A stretch of DNA of 34,841 bases from Polyangiaceae bacterium. GTDB lineage: Bacteria > Myxococcota_A > Polyangia > Polyangiales > Polyangiaceae. Both the position numbers and the translations under genes were made by a program. Position 1 is the first letter of the stretch; every line of letters begins with the position of its first letter. The notes under the pieces were generated by a model. The model did not search any database. It had not been told where the DNA came from and was given only the letters and a program-made list of their open reading frames with translations. Positions 15,033-24,124 of the stretch are shown here, piece after piece. The stretch spans positions 1 through 34,841 of the forward strand of contig WQZB01000052.1 in assembly GCA_009780955.1 (NCBI GenBank). The letters run 5' to 3'.

Positions 15033-16090
15033 TGGGCACGGGTGCAAAATCGCTCGCGACGCTTTGCCTGTATGTTGCATCTTCATGGTTGATGGGATGC
15101 TCTGGCGAAACAGTGACGCGGCCGCCGCCGCCGCCGGTTGATTGGGCGTCGCTCGCAGCGCGCCCGCCATCGCCCGATGCGGGGCCGCCATCGGCCACCG
15201 CGAAAGAGCGTGCCGCAGCCGACGCGTACCTTGCGGCGCTTGCTTCGCCTGCCTCACCTGACTGCGCCGCTCTCGCTGGGGTGCTCGACGAAGACGCGCA
15301 CTTCGCGTTTGCCGGGCTCAAGGACGTTTTTGGTCGCGACAACGTTGTTCGCGCTCATCAGATCCTTCTGGGCGCATTCGAGCAAAGAAGCTTCGCGGTG
15401 AGCCGGCTGCTCATCACGCACGATTCGCAGATCATCGAGTGGGTGATGACCGGCGTTCACAAGGCCACGCACAAGCGCGTTGCCTTCAAGGGGCTGTCGC
15501 TTCTGTGGACCAAAGACGATGGCGCCATCTCGAACGTTCGCCTTTACTTCGACGAGCTTGCCGTGAGCGCGCAAGCAGGGATTGGCCCAAAGGCTCTTCG
15601 GGCTTTGCCACGTGCCTCTGAACAGGTTGGAGTGGCTCAGGCGGCATCGCGCGAAGAGGTGGACCAGACGCGCAGCCCCGAAGAGAGCGCGAACGTCGCG
15701 GTTGTGCGCGCATTGCTCGATGCATTCGAAAACGCAGACGCCGATACTTACGCCGGTGCGATGACAGACGACGTCGAGGTGGCGAGCCTCGCGAGTGTCG
15801 AGCCTTTGCGCGGCATGGCCGCGGCGCGCGCCTACGTCAAAGCCATGCACAGAAGCATCGCCGAGCTCGATGTGTCGATCGACAACGTGTGGGGCGTGGG
15901 GCCGTTCGTTGTCGTCGAGTATCACATCGTGGGCGAGCAACGCGGCCCCCTCGGCGTCGTTCCCGCGCAAAAGAACAATCTTTTCAAGATGTATAGGGTC
16001 GACGTTGCCAGGCTTCGTGATGGGAAAATTGCCCAGATTCAACGCTACGACAACCCCGCTCAAATCCTTGCAGCGCCGATGAGACAGTAA
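15032..16090 (+). CDS. Lipoprotein with two NTF2/SnoaL-like domains
   Basis: This encodes 352 aa from ATG 15032, sharing one base with the previous stop. A lipobox LMGC puts the lipidated Cys at residue 23. A Pro-rich linker follows. Two similar alpha+beta domains then occur, about residues 64-190 and 225-345. Each begins with a helix pair (AAADAYLAALASP; NVAVVRALLDAFENADADTY) and contains the SnoaL/NTF2 pattern of a conical fold (FGRDNVVRAHQILLGAF; LRGMAAARAYVKAMHRS) ending in strands that end YFDEL and RYDNP. NTF2-like domains bind small ligands or act as periplasmic scaffolds. In the efflux operon it could be a substrate-binding or assembly factor; this is inference. It shares one base with the adaptor gene. 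Confidence 0.75.
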   Translation: MGTGAKSLATLCLYVASSWLMGCSGETVTRPPPPPVDWASLAARPPSPDAGPPSATAKERAAADAYLAALASPASPDCAALAGVLDEDAHFAFAGLKDVFGRDNVVRAHQILLGAFEQRSFAVSRLLITHDSQIIEWVMTGVHKATHKRVAFKGLSLLWTKDDGAISNVRLYFDELAVSAQAGIGPKALRALPRASEQVGVAQAASREEVDQTRSPEESANVAVVRALLDAFENADADTYAGAMTDDVEVASLASVEPLRGMAAARAYVKAMHRSIAELDVSIDNVWGVGPFVVVEYHIVGEQRGPLGVVPAQKNNLFKMYRVDVARLRDGKIAQIQRYDNPAQILAAPMRQ

Positions 16091-17229
16091 TGACGCAAGT
16101 CCGGATGACACAACCCCGAATCATTCTCTTTTCGTTTCTCGTCGGGGTGTGCGGTTGTGGCCACAAAACCAGTGGTACACCGCCGCCGCCCGAATCGTCG
16201 AACGAAGTGCTGCTCACCGAAGATCAGATTACGAAAATCAAACTCAAAACCGAGGTTGTCGATTTTCAAGATGTCGACAACACGATTCGGACGAACGGGA
16301 AAGTGACCTATGAAGATCAGAAGGTCGCGCACGTTTTTTCCCCGGTCTCCGGAAAAACCACCAAGGTTCTCGTAACGCTTGGCGACCATGTGAAAAAGGG
16401 CGATCCGCTCGTTGTCATCGAGTCGCCCGATGTCGGTGTTGCAACTTCCGATGTGGGCAAGGCGAAAGCCGATCTCGTTGCCGCCGCGCACGAATTTCAG
16501 CGTCAAAAAGAGCTCCTTGAGACCCACGCTACATCGCAGAAAGACTACGAGAGTGCAGCCAACGACTTTCGCAAGGCAAAGGCCGAAGTGGAGCGCGCCG
16601 AGCAGAAGGCAAGGCTTTTCCGGCAAGGCGACGTAACAGGACAGGCGTACACGCTCCGCGCCGATCTCGAAGGCGAAGTGTTCATGAAGGCTGTCTCTCC
16701 TGGGATGGAGCTTGCAGGCCAATACGGCGGTGGCAACCCCGTCGAACTTTTCACGATCGGCCAAACCGACAGGGTCTGGGTGATCTCCGACGTGTTCGAG
16801 TTCGACGTTCGCCGCGTGAAGCTCGGCACGAAAGTCGTTGTCGAAGTGGCGTCGTGGCCAGGCCGAAGCTTCGAAGGCAAAGTCGATTGGATCAGCGGCT
16901 CGCTCGATACGAACACGCGCGCAACGAAGGTGCGATGCAGCTTTGACAACCCCGATGGTGCGCTGAAACCCGAAATGTTCGCAACGGTCAAGATCTCGGT
17001 GGACGTGAAGAAGGCCGTCGCCATCCCGCGTTCCGCAGTTCTAAGATTCGGTGATCAGACCGTCGCATTTTTCGATCGCGGCGCCCAAGGCAATCAGCGA
17101 CGTTTCGAGCGCTTGCCCGTCACGGTTGACGAAGGCGAAGGCAGCGAATGGCTCACGGTAGAACACGGCGTCAACAAGGGCGATGTCATTGTGACCAGTG
17201 GGGCCATTCTCTTGTCCGGGATGCTCTAG
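16090..17229 (+). CDS. RND efflux periplasmic adaptor (CusB/CzcB type)
   Basis: This encodes 379 aa from ATG 16090, overlapping the previous stop by one base. The N-terminal signal ends in VGVCGC, suggesting lipidation near Cys21-23. The adaptor order is clear: barrel-sandwich half (VFSPVSGKTTKVLVTLGDHV, residues 82-101), helical hairpin (about 120-175, AKADLVAAAHEFQRQKELLE), second lipoyl half (RADLEGEVFMKAVSPGMEL), beta-barrel (WVISDVFEFDVRRVKLG) and membrane-proximal domain to the end (IPRSAVLRFGDQTVAFF). It bridges the RND pump and outer channel. Cus-type N-terminal Met metal-binding motifs are not visible, so the metal or other substrate is undetermined. Confidence 0.92.
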   Translation: MTQVRMTQPRIILFSFLVGVCGCGHKTSGTPPPPESSNEVLLTEDQITKIKLKTEVVDFQDVDNTIRTNGKVTYEDQKVAHVFSPVSGKTTKVLVTLGDHVKKGDPLVVIESPDVGVATSDVGKAKADLVAAAHEFQRQKELLETHATSQKDYESAANDFRKAKAEVERAEQKARLFRQGDVTGQAYTLRADLEGEVFMKAVSPGMELAGQYGGGNPVELFTIGQTDRVWVISDVFEFDVRRVKLGTKVVVEVASWPGRSFEGKVDWISGSLDTNTRATKVRCSFDNPDGALKPEMFATVKISVDVKKAVAIPRSAVLRFGDQTVAFFDRGAQGNQRRFERLPVTVDEGEGSEWLTVEHGVNKGDVIVTSGAILLSGML

Positions 17230-17232
17230 CCA

Positions 17233-20200
17233 ATGATCGAGAAAATCGTCCGCTTCGTATTGCATGTGCCGGCATTTGCCATTTTGCTGGCGCTCGCCCT
17301 GGTCGGAATTGGCAGTTATTCGTACACCCAAATCAACATCGAGGCGTACCCGAACCCCGTTCCGCCGCTTGTCGAGGTCATTGCGCAACCGCCAGGCTGG
17401 AGCGCAGAGGAAACCGAGCGCTACGTCACGATTCCGCTCGAAGTGGGGCTGGCGGGAATGCCCGGCCTCGATCACATTCGCTCGCAATCGCTTTTCGGGC
17501 TGAGCGACGTAAAATGTTATTTCAATTGGGGAACCAAATACGAAGATGCGCGGCAAGAGGTTATCAACCGCCTACAATTCATCACCATGCCTCAGGGCGT
17601 GCAGCCGTCCATTTCACCGTGGAACGCCATTGGCGAGATTTTTCGCTACACGGTGGAAGGCAAGGGGTACACCGTTCAAGAGCTCAAAACGGCGGAAGAT
17701 TGGATTCTCGAGCGGCAATTCAAGCAAGTTCCCGGTGTTATCGACGTTGTTTCCTTTGGCGGCGAAACCAAGCAATTTCATATTGGCGTCGATCCCTATC
17801 GGTTGAAAGGGCACGGCGTCACTCTCCAGCAGGTCGTGCAAGCCGTCCAGAATGCCAATCTCAACACGGGCGGTCAGCGTCTCGAGATGGGAGAGCAGTC
17901 GTACGACATTCGCGGCATCGGCCTTTTGCGTAATGTGCGCGACATCGAGAACATCGTCATTGCTGCGGTCCAAGGCACACCTGTCCTCATCAAAAATGTT
18001 GCTGACGTCGAGATTGGCCCAGCACCGCGTCTTGGCCGAGTAGGATTCAACGATCGCCCCGACATCGTGCAAGGCACGATTCTCATGCGCTACGGCGCAG
18101 AAACGAAATCAACCCTCGAAGGCATTCACGCCAGAATCGAGGAGATCCGCAGAGACCATGTTCTGCCGCCCGGAATGGAGATCAAGCCTTATTACGATCG
18201 CGGCGATCTCGTCGATATCACCACGCACACCGTGATGGAGAACGTGGCAGTGGGCATTGGCCTCGTTTCCATCGTTCTGCTTTTGTTTCTCGGGCATCTG
18301 CGGGCCGCGCTGATCACCGCGGTCACGATTCCGCTTGCGCTGCTCGGCGCGTTTACAGGCCTTGTTTTCACGAAAACGTCGGCCAACCTCATCTCGATTG
18401 GGGCGGTCGACTTTGGCATTGTCGTCGACTCGTCGGTCATCATGATCGAGAATATTTTTCGTCACCTCGGCGCCCACGGCAAAGGCACGATGAAGCAGCG
18501 TGTTCTTGCCGCTGCGCACGAGGTCGGCACTCCGATGGCGTTCTCCACGCTCATCATCGGAACTTCGTTCATCCCGCTTTTCACGATGACGGGGGTGTCG
18601 GGTGTCATCTTCTCGCCCATGGCGCGCACGTATGCGTTTGCCATTGGCACGGCGATTCTTCTTGCGCTCACCTTGGTTCCCGTTCTCGCCTGGAAATTGA
18701 TTCCTGCGAACACGACGGATCAAGAACCACCGGTCATGCGATGGCTGCATCGCATTTACACGCCGGTTGCCAATGCATTTCTCTCGCATCCAAAAGTCGC
18801 TTTGCCGCTCGTGGTCGTGATGTTCGTTGCATGCGGTGCGCTCGTTCCGCTGCTTGGTGGCGAGTTCATGCCAAAGCTCGAAGAGGGCAACCTTTGGATC
18901 CGCGCATCGCTACCCAAGAGCATCTCACTTACGCAGAGCTCCACGTATGTCGATCGAATGCGTGCGATTGTTCGCGGATGCCCTGAAGATCCACATGTAC
19001 CATGCACTGCCCAAAACCAGGCGCATCCCGAGGTTCTTTCCGTTACCTCGCAGCTTGGGCGCCCCGACGACGGTACCGACGTCACCGGTTTTTACAACAT
19101 CGAGCTTTTTGCCCCCCTCAAGCCTTTCGATCAATGGAGGCGCGGGCTGACGAAAGACAAGCTCACCGACGACTTGAGCCGGGAGCTGCATGAATCCTTT
19201 CCGGGCGTCGTCTTCAACTTCTCGCAGATGATCGGCGACAACGTGCAGGAGGCGATCGCAGGCGTCAAAGGCGAGAATTCGATCAAAGTGTTCGGCCCAG
19301 ATCTCGAGGAAAACGAGAAGAACGCCGATGCCGTCATCGATGTGCTGGAAAACGTGCCCGGGATCACCGACCTCGGCAAATTCTCGACGCTCGGGCAGCC
19401 GAACGTGAAAATCTCGCCGGATCGAAAAGCTTGTGCCCGCTACGGTTTGAACAGCGGCGATGTCGTCACCGTTGTCCAAACAGCACTAGGCGGTCAGGCT
19501 GTTACGCAACTCTATGAGCGTGAGAGATCGTTCGATGTCGTGGTTCGCTGGTTGCCTCGTTACCGAATGTCGCTTGCTGCGATCCGCGAGATTCAAATCG
19601 CAACTCCCGACAACCTCATGGTGCCGCTCGGCCAAGTCGCTGAAGTCGAACTCGCCGAGGGGCCGTCAACCATTTTCCGCGAAGATGGGCACCGCGATAC
19701 CCCGGTGAAATTCTCCGTCCGCGGCCGCGATCTCGAGAGCGCAGTCAAGGAGGCGCAGGAGAAGGTCGAAGCAAAGGTCCCGATGGGCTACGGCAAACGC
19801 CTCGATTGGTCGGGGGAGATCAACGAGCTGCGCGAGGCGCAGCGCCGCCTGCTCATTATCGTTCCGGTGACGCTTTTGCTCATTGCGTTGCTTGTGATCG
19901 GGGCCGTCAAATTGTGGATTGACCTTGTCATCGTGCTCATTCATATTCCCATTGCGTGCACGGGCGCCTTGCTTGCGTTGCTCATTACGGGGACGAATTT
20001 CTCGGTGTCTGCGGCCATGGGATTCATTTCTATCTTTGGAATTGCCATTCAAGACGCGATTCTCGTCGTCACGTATTTTCAGCAAATGCGTTACAAGGAA
20101 GGCCTTTCCGTGCATGATGCAGCGCACGGCGCTGCCGAAAAGCGATTTCGGCCAGTCTTCATGACAACGCTCGTGGCGATGCTGGGGCTCCTGCCTGCAG

Positions 20201-20415
20201 CCATTTCCCATGGCATTGGCGCACAAAGCCAGAAACCGCTCGCCATCGCCGTCATTGGCGGCGCCTTCATTCTCGTGATCACGACGCGAATCATTCAGGC
20301 GCCGCTTCTCCTGCTTGCACACGAGTGGTGGGAAGCATGGAGAATACGCCGCGGCTTGATTCCAAGCCCATTCCCTCCACCCGGTTCCGACGACACGGAG
20401 CTCGCGAGTGCGTAG
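17233..20415 (+). CDS. RND efflux inner-membrane pump (CusA/CzcA, HME family)
   Basis: This encodes 1060 aa, a normal length for the family, starting 3 bp after the adaptor gene. Two halves each carry a periplasmic loop and a block of membrane helices. Helix 4 contains DFGIVVDSSVIMIEN (393-407), the heavy-metal-efflux signature with the proton-relay acidic residues Asp393, Asp399 and Glu406. The usual DG is DS here, as in a minority subgroup whose substrate is unclear. Further family marks are GTKYEDARQEVINRL (100-114) and the opening VRFVLHVPAFAILLALALVG helix. It exports a cation or other toxic compound driven by protons. The operon ends here with a strong hairpin (20415-20444). Confidence 0.95.
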   Translation: MIEKIVRFVLHVPAFAILLALALVGIGSYSYTQINIEAYPNPVPPLVEVIAQPPGWSAEETERYVTIPLEVGLAGMPGLDHIRSQSLFGLSDVKCYFNWGTKYEDARQEVINRLQFITMPQGVQPSISPWNAIGEIFRYTVEGKGYTVQELKTAEDWILERQFKQVPGVIDVVSFGGETKQFHIGVDPYRLKGHGVTLQQVVQAVQNANLNTGGQRLEMGEQSYDIRGIGLLRNVRDIENIVIAAVQGTPVLIKNVADVEIGPAPRLGRVGFNDRPDIVQGTILMRYGAETKSTLEGIHARIEEIRRDHVLPPGMEIKPYYDRGDLVDITTHTVMENVAVGIGLVSIVLLLFLGHLRAALITAVTIPLALLGAFTGLVFTKTSANLISIGAVDFGIVVDSSVIMIENIFRHLGAHGKGTMKQRVLAAAHEVGTPMAFSTLIIGTSFIPLFTMTGVSGVIFSPMARTYAFAIGTAILLALTLVPVLAWKLIPANTTDQEPPVMRWLHRIYTPVANAFLSHPKVALPLVVVMFVACGALVPLLGGEFMPKLEEGNLWIRASLPKSISLTQSSTYVDRMRAIVRGCPEDPHVPCTAQNQAHPEVLSVTSQLGRPDDGTDVTGFYNIELFAPLKPFDQWRRGLTKDKLTDDLSRELHESFPGVVFNFSQMIGDNVQEAIAGVKGENSIKVFGPDLEENEKNADAVIDVLENVPGITDLGKFSTLGQPNVKISPDRKACARYGLNSGDVVTVVQTALGGQAVTQLYERERSFDVVVRWLPRYRMSLAAIREIQIATPDNLMVPLGQVAEVELAEGPSTIFREDGHRDTPVKFSVRGRDLESAVKEAQEKVEAKVPMGYGKRLDWSGEINELREAQRRLLIIVPVTLLLIALLVIGAVKLWIDLVIVLIHIPIACTGALLALLITGTNFSVSAAMGFISIFGIAIQDAILVVTYFQQMRYKEGLSVHDAAHGAAEKRFRPVFMTTLVAMLGLLPAAISHGIGAQSQKPLAIAVIGGAFILVITTRIIQAPLLLLAHEWWEAWRIRRGLIPSPFPPPGSDDTELASA

Positions 20416-20444
20416 CCCGCTTTCGATTTGAAGCGAAAGCGGGC
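20415..20444 (+). terminator. Strong hairpin directly after the pump gene
   Basis: Bases gcccgctttcg (20415-20425) and cgaaagcgggc (20434-20444) pair perfectly over 11 bp with an 8-nt loop. The first base is the last base of the stop codon. The left half, ccgctttcgatttga, matches the left arm of the large palindromic element, so this looks like a minimal version of it. There is no T-run. Confidence 0.75.
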
Positions 20445-20500
20445 CGATCCTGCCAAGATACTACACCAGAGCTGTCGAGAAGCGGTACGCTTGCAACGCA

Positions 20501-22432
20501 ATGCCGGGTTCAGATTTAGTGCCGCCGTGCGACTCGTCCGGATCTCTGCCGCCGCCGAGTTCGCGCGCGTCTGTGCCGCCGCCGAGTTCATCACGTGGTT
20601 CCGAGTCTCGGCTCTCACTCGAACAAGCCGCGAAATTGCGAGAAATCGACAGTCTCATCTCGCTCGCAACCCAGTCGAAAGAATGGGACCGCGTCGTTAC
20701 TTACCGCGTCAAGCGCGCCGAAGTGCTCGACGACGATGACGAGCGCGCAAGCGAGCTTTGCCGAGTCGCCGACATTCTCGAAGAACGCGTGGGCGATACG
20801 CCAAGGGCTATCGCGATGCTCGAGCATGCGCGTCATGCGCGACCGAGCCATGTCGGAATTCTCCTCAAGCTGCGCCAGCTCTACGAAGCGCAGCACGAAT
20901 GGGGGCACGCCGTCGAGGTGCTCGACGGCCTGTTCCGCACTTCGTCCCGTGCACGCGAGAGGGGTACCTACCGCTTTGGTCAGGCCGACCTCGCGCTCCA
21001 TAAGCTTGGCGACGAGCCGCGCTGCGTTGCGTTCCTCGAGCTTGCGCTCGACGAAGATCCAGAGCTCGATCGCGCGCTCTCTTTGCTCATCTCAATCCGG
21101 ACGCGGCGCGAAGAGTGGGCCGAGCTCGCAAACATGTATGAGCGATTGCTCGACCGGCTCACCGGCGCCGGCAACAAAGAGCGTGCATGGGAAATCAGCA
21201 AGAAGCTCGGCACGCTACGTCGCGACATCCTTCTCGATGGATCGGGCGCCATCGAAGCGCTGCGCACCGCCACCGATCTGTACGCCGACGACACCGAGAG
21301 CCGCGCAGCACTCGCCGAGCTGTACGCCAATCGGGGCGATCGCGCTCTGTCCGTGCGCGAGCTCGAGACTGTGTCGGTGTATGCGCCGCTGCGTGCGGAC
21401 ACTTACCAGTGCCTTTACGATCTGCATGCGCGTGCCCAGCGTCCTGATCGCGGGTGGCTTGCCGCTACGTGTCTCGAAGAGCTCGCAGTGGCCGACGTAA
21501 CACACGAAGTCGTGATCGAGCACTTTCGGCCTGAAGGCCCCATCCGCCCAATGGCCGCGATGAACGAAACTTGGTGGGACGAATACTTGTGCGCGCCCGG
21601 CGCCGATTCCATTGTTGGCGATCTTTTGCGAGCTGTTTCCGCCACGGCCATCGCGATTGCCATCGAAGAGCGAGCGGCAAGTGTTGATCATGGCAACGAC
21701 GACGTTAGCGACGTTGGCACAAAAAAAGACAACGCGAAAAGCGATCTTGCGGTTCGCACGTTCGGGTGGGCTGCGCGCGTTTTGTCGATCACACATCCTG
21801 ATCTGATTCTGCTTCCGAATGTGCCGGATGGCGTTGCGGCGTTGCCAACGCCTCGTCCCACAGTGGCCCTTGCTGCTGATTTGCGCACGCGGCGCACGGT
21901 GCAGGAGATCGCGTTCCTTGCCGGGCGTCATCTCACCTACTGCCGACCAGAGCACTACGCGCTTATTTTTTTCCCTACTCTGCCGGCGCTCTCGTCGCTG
22001 CTCATGGCTGCGGTGCGCCTTATCGTTCCCAGGTTGTCCGCCGGTGCGCCTCAGCCTCAGCTTCAAGAAAGCGCTTCGCGTGTTGTCACCGAGCTTGGCG
22101 AGCGCCTGCCCGCCGAAGACAAAGCTGCTCTCGAGCAAGCCGTTTTGCGTCTCGAGGCGCGTGGCGGCAAGCTCGATTTGCATACTTGGATTCGCCACGT
22201 CGAGCTCACGGCCGGGCGCGCAGGGCTTCTTCTTGCGGGCGACCTGAGAACCGCGCTGCGAATCATCAAAAGCGAAGTGCGCACGGTGAGCGATTTATCT
22301 CTAGACACCAAGCGCGGCGATCTCTTGTCGTTTACCGTGTCCGAAGCGTACGGAAAGCTGCGCGAGCGCATGGGTATCGCCATTTTGTCGTCTTTGCCAT
22401 TGCCTGCGCCGCCCGCTAACCGTAGGACATGA
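20501..22432 (+). CDS. TPR-repeat protein
   Basis: This encodes 643 aa from ATG 20501. After a Ser/Pro-rich N-terminus of about 35 residues, residues 40-340 are a run of TPR-like helix pairs (RAIAMLEHARHARPSHVGIL, HAVEVLDGLFRTS, RCVAFLELALDEDPELDRAL, EALRTATDLYADDTESRAAL). The C-terminal 300 residues are a separate helical domain without TPRs (RTVQEIAFLAGRHLTYCRPE, LPALSSLLMAAVRLIVPRL, TAGRAGLLLAGDLRTALRII). This pairing is common in very large myxobacterial TPR proteins of unknown role. It has no signal peptide and is probably a cytoplasmic scaffold. It begins 86 bp after the pump gene and is separated by a hairpin. Its 3' end overlaps the convergent dehydrogenase gene by 17 bp. Confidence 0.8.
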   Translation: MPGSDLVPPCDSSGSLPPPSSRASVPPPSSSRGSESRLSLEQAAKLREIDSLISLATQSKEWDRVVTYRVKRAEVLDDDDERASELCRVADILEERVGDTPRAIAMLEHARHARPSHVGILLKLRQLYEAQHEWGHAVEVLDGLFRTSSRARERGTYRFGQADLALHKLGDEPRCVAFLELALDEDPELDRALSLLISIRTRREEWAELANMYERLLDRLTGAGNKERAWEISKKLGTLRRDILLDGSGAIEALRTATDLYADDTESRAALAELYANRGDRALSVRELETVSVYAPLRADTYQCLYDLHARAQRPDRGWLAATCLEELAVADVTHEVVIEHFRPEGPIRPMAAMNETWWDEYLCAPGADSIVGDLLRAVSATAIAIAIEERAASVDHGNDDVSDVGTKKDNAKSDLAVRTFGWAARVLSITHPDLILLPNVPDGVAALPTPRPTVALAADLRTRRTVQEIAFLAGRHLTYCRPEHYALIFFPTLPALSSLLMAAVRLIVPRLSAGAPQPQLQESASRVVTELGERLPAEDKAALEQAVLRLEARGGKLDLHTWIRHVELTAGRAGLLLAGDLRTALRIIKSEVRTVSDLSLDTKRGDLLSFTVSEAYGKLRERMGIAILSSLPLPAPPANRRT

Positions 22433-23372
22433 GCTCCCGCACGATGGCGTCCGCCTGTCCGCTGTTCGTCAAGCCCGAGGCCAGTGCGTGGAAGATCGGC
22501 GTGTGCACAGCGCGGGCCTCGGCCCACTCGGCAACGCGCGGAATGAGCTCGAGAGCCTCAACGTGCAAGCCGGCTGCCTTGATTGCCTCTTCACGCGACA
22601 TGCCTTTGCCAAGTGCTGTTCCCACACGCACTTCGGGGCGCTCGGCCTGGACGATCGAGGCGAGCAAATCGCCATAACCCGCAAGACCGAGCAGGGTTTG
22701 CTCTTCGCCGCCAGCCGCGGCCGCAATGCGCGATGCTTCATCGATCGATTGTGCAATGAGTGACGCCATGAGGCCTGCGCTCACATCAAGGGCCTGCGCA
22801 TAGCCGACCGCAAGCGTGAGGCAGCCGACCAAAGCACTTGCCCATTCGAGGCCGTGCAAATCGAGTGTATGATACATTTTTAGCACGGGCGAACCAAACG
22901 CGGCGCTTACCGCCTCGTTGACTTCCACAAAGCGCGAACCCGTGATGCTCACCGAGGGGCGTCCGTCCATCAGATCGCGCGCAAGCGCGGGTCCGCCCAG
23001 CGCGCCGGTTCGCTTTACGGGCGTTTCGTGCCGGACAATGTCCGAGATGGTTTCGAGACTGGGGCCTTCGAGGCCGCGCACGCAGTGCACAATGTAGTGG
23101 CTGCCATCGACATGATTGCCAAGATCGCGCACGACGTTGCGGCACACCGCAGACGGTACGGTGATGACGATGAGTCGCCCATGACGTGCAGCTTCGGCCA
23201 CCGTGCGAACGACACGAACGCCCTTGGGCAGCCGTTCGCCGAAGTCGCGCAAATCTCCCGAGCCGCGGCGCGACTGCATAACGACCTCGCTTCCTCCGTT
23301 CGCAGCCGCGGCGGCGAGCGCCGAGCCCCAGGTTCCGCCCCCGATGATGGAGACTTTCGGCGCCGTTGTCAT
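22416..23372 (-). CDS. GpsA-like NAD(P)-dependent dehydrogenase lacking the catalytic lysine
   Basis: This encodes 318 aa from ATG 23372. The Rossmann motif IIGGGTWGSALA (9-20) and the C-terminal GLAGYGDLLAS (229-239, Asp235) match NAD(P)H glycerol-3-phosphate dehydrogenase over the whole length. However, the family's AGALKN motif, with the essential Lys, reads ASALVG (178-183), so Val182 replaces it. The second active-site Lys (KG after the middle strand) is Arg99. The NARTALITRGL segment reads GLMASLIAQSI, losing Asn and Arg. Dehydrogenase activity on glycerol phosphate is therefore unlikely unless another residue substitutes. It could use another substrate or be a regulatory paralog. The gene is alone and divergent from the Uma2 gene. 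Confidence 0.8.
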   Translation of the reverse strand: MTTAPKVSIIGGGTWGSALAAAAANGGSEVVMQSRRGSGDLRDFGERLPKGVRVVRTVAEAARHGRLIVITVPSAVCRNVVRDLGNHVDGSHYIVHCVRGLEGPSLETISDIVRHETPVKRTGALGGPALARDLMDGRPSVSITGSRFVEVNEAVSAAFGSPVLKMYHTLDLHGLEWASALVGCLTLAVGYAQALDVSAGLMASLIAQSIDEASRIAAAAGGEEQTLLGLAGYGDLLASIVQAERPEVRVGTALGKGMSREEAIKAAGLHVEALELIPRVAEWAEARAVHTPIFHALASGLTNSGQADAIVRELMSYG

Positions 23373-23430
23373 GATTCGATCTTCATACAGCAATTCCAGC
23401 CTTCGCGCCTATGACTGCTAGGCTGACAGC

Positions 23431-23991
23431 ATGGCTGCACATGCGACGCGACTGGCTACGTATGCGGATATCGAGGCGCTGCCACCAAACATGGTGGGCG
23501 AGATTCTGCATGGCGTTCTTTATGCGAATCCCCGACCTGCCATTCCCCATGCCTTGGCGGCATCGACGCTCGGTGGGCAACTCGAGCCTCCGTTCAACCG
23601 CGGCAAAGGCGGGCCAGGCGGTTGGGTCATGCTCGATGAACCGGAGCTACATCTTGGCCGCGATGTGATCGTGTCCGACCAAGGGGGTTGGCGCCGAGAG
23701 CGCATGGCCCTAGTGCCCGACAGCGCGTTTGTTACGCTTGCGCCCGACTGGATATGCGAGATTCTTTCGAAGTCGACAGCGGCGATCGATCGAGGTGAAA
23801 AGCTGCCAATTTACGCGCGTGAAAAGGTAAGCCACGCGTGGCTCATCGATCCCATCATAAAAACGCTCGAGGTGTTTCGACTCGACGGCGAAAGCTACCG
23901 CCTCATTGGCACCTGGCACGACGATGCGCTCGTTCGCGCGGAACCGTTTGACGCGATTGAGCTCGAACTTGGCGAACTCTGGGCCAGGTAG
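23431..23991 (+). CDS. Uma2 family endonuclease (DUF820)
   Basis: This encodes 186 aa. The PD-(D/E)XK order of Uma2 proteins is present: EILHGVLY near residue 24, DEPELHLGRDVIVSDQGGW with Asp78, PDWICEILSKST with Glu110, and RGEKLPIYAREKVSHAWLID with Lys124 and Tyr128. It is expected to fold as a restriction-like nuclease. The biological role of the family is poorly known, and members are often multicopy and mobile. Its position at the edge of the restriction locus fits accessory DNA. Spacing to the divergent GpsA-like gene is 58 bp. The 133 bp after it show nothing I can assign. Confidence 0.9.
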   Translation: MAAHATRLATYADIEALPPNMVGEILHGVLYANPRPAIPHALAASTLGGQLEPPFNRGKGGPGGWVMLDEPELHLGRDVIVSDQGGWRRERMALVPDSAFVTLAPDWICEILSKSTAAIDRGEKLPIYAREKVSHAWLIDPIIKTLEVFRLDGESYRLIGTWHDDALVRAEPFDAIELELGELWAR

Positions 23992-24124
23992 GCCTTGAAC
24001 TCACGTGGCAAGCTTCGCCCTGCGTGCGTCTTATGATCGAGCGGGGGGTAGCCCTGCAGGGGGTACTGGATGAGATAATGAATAAAGGCCACGAAGACGC
24101 ATGAGTATTCGGTCTTTCAGAACC

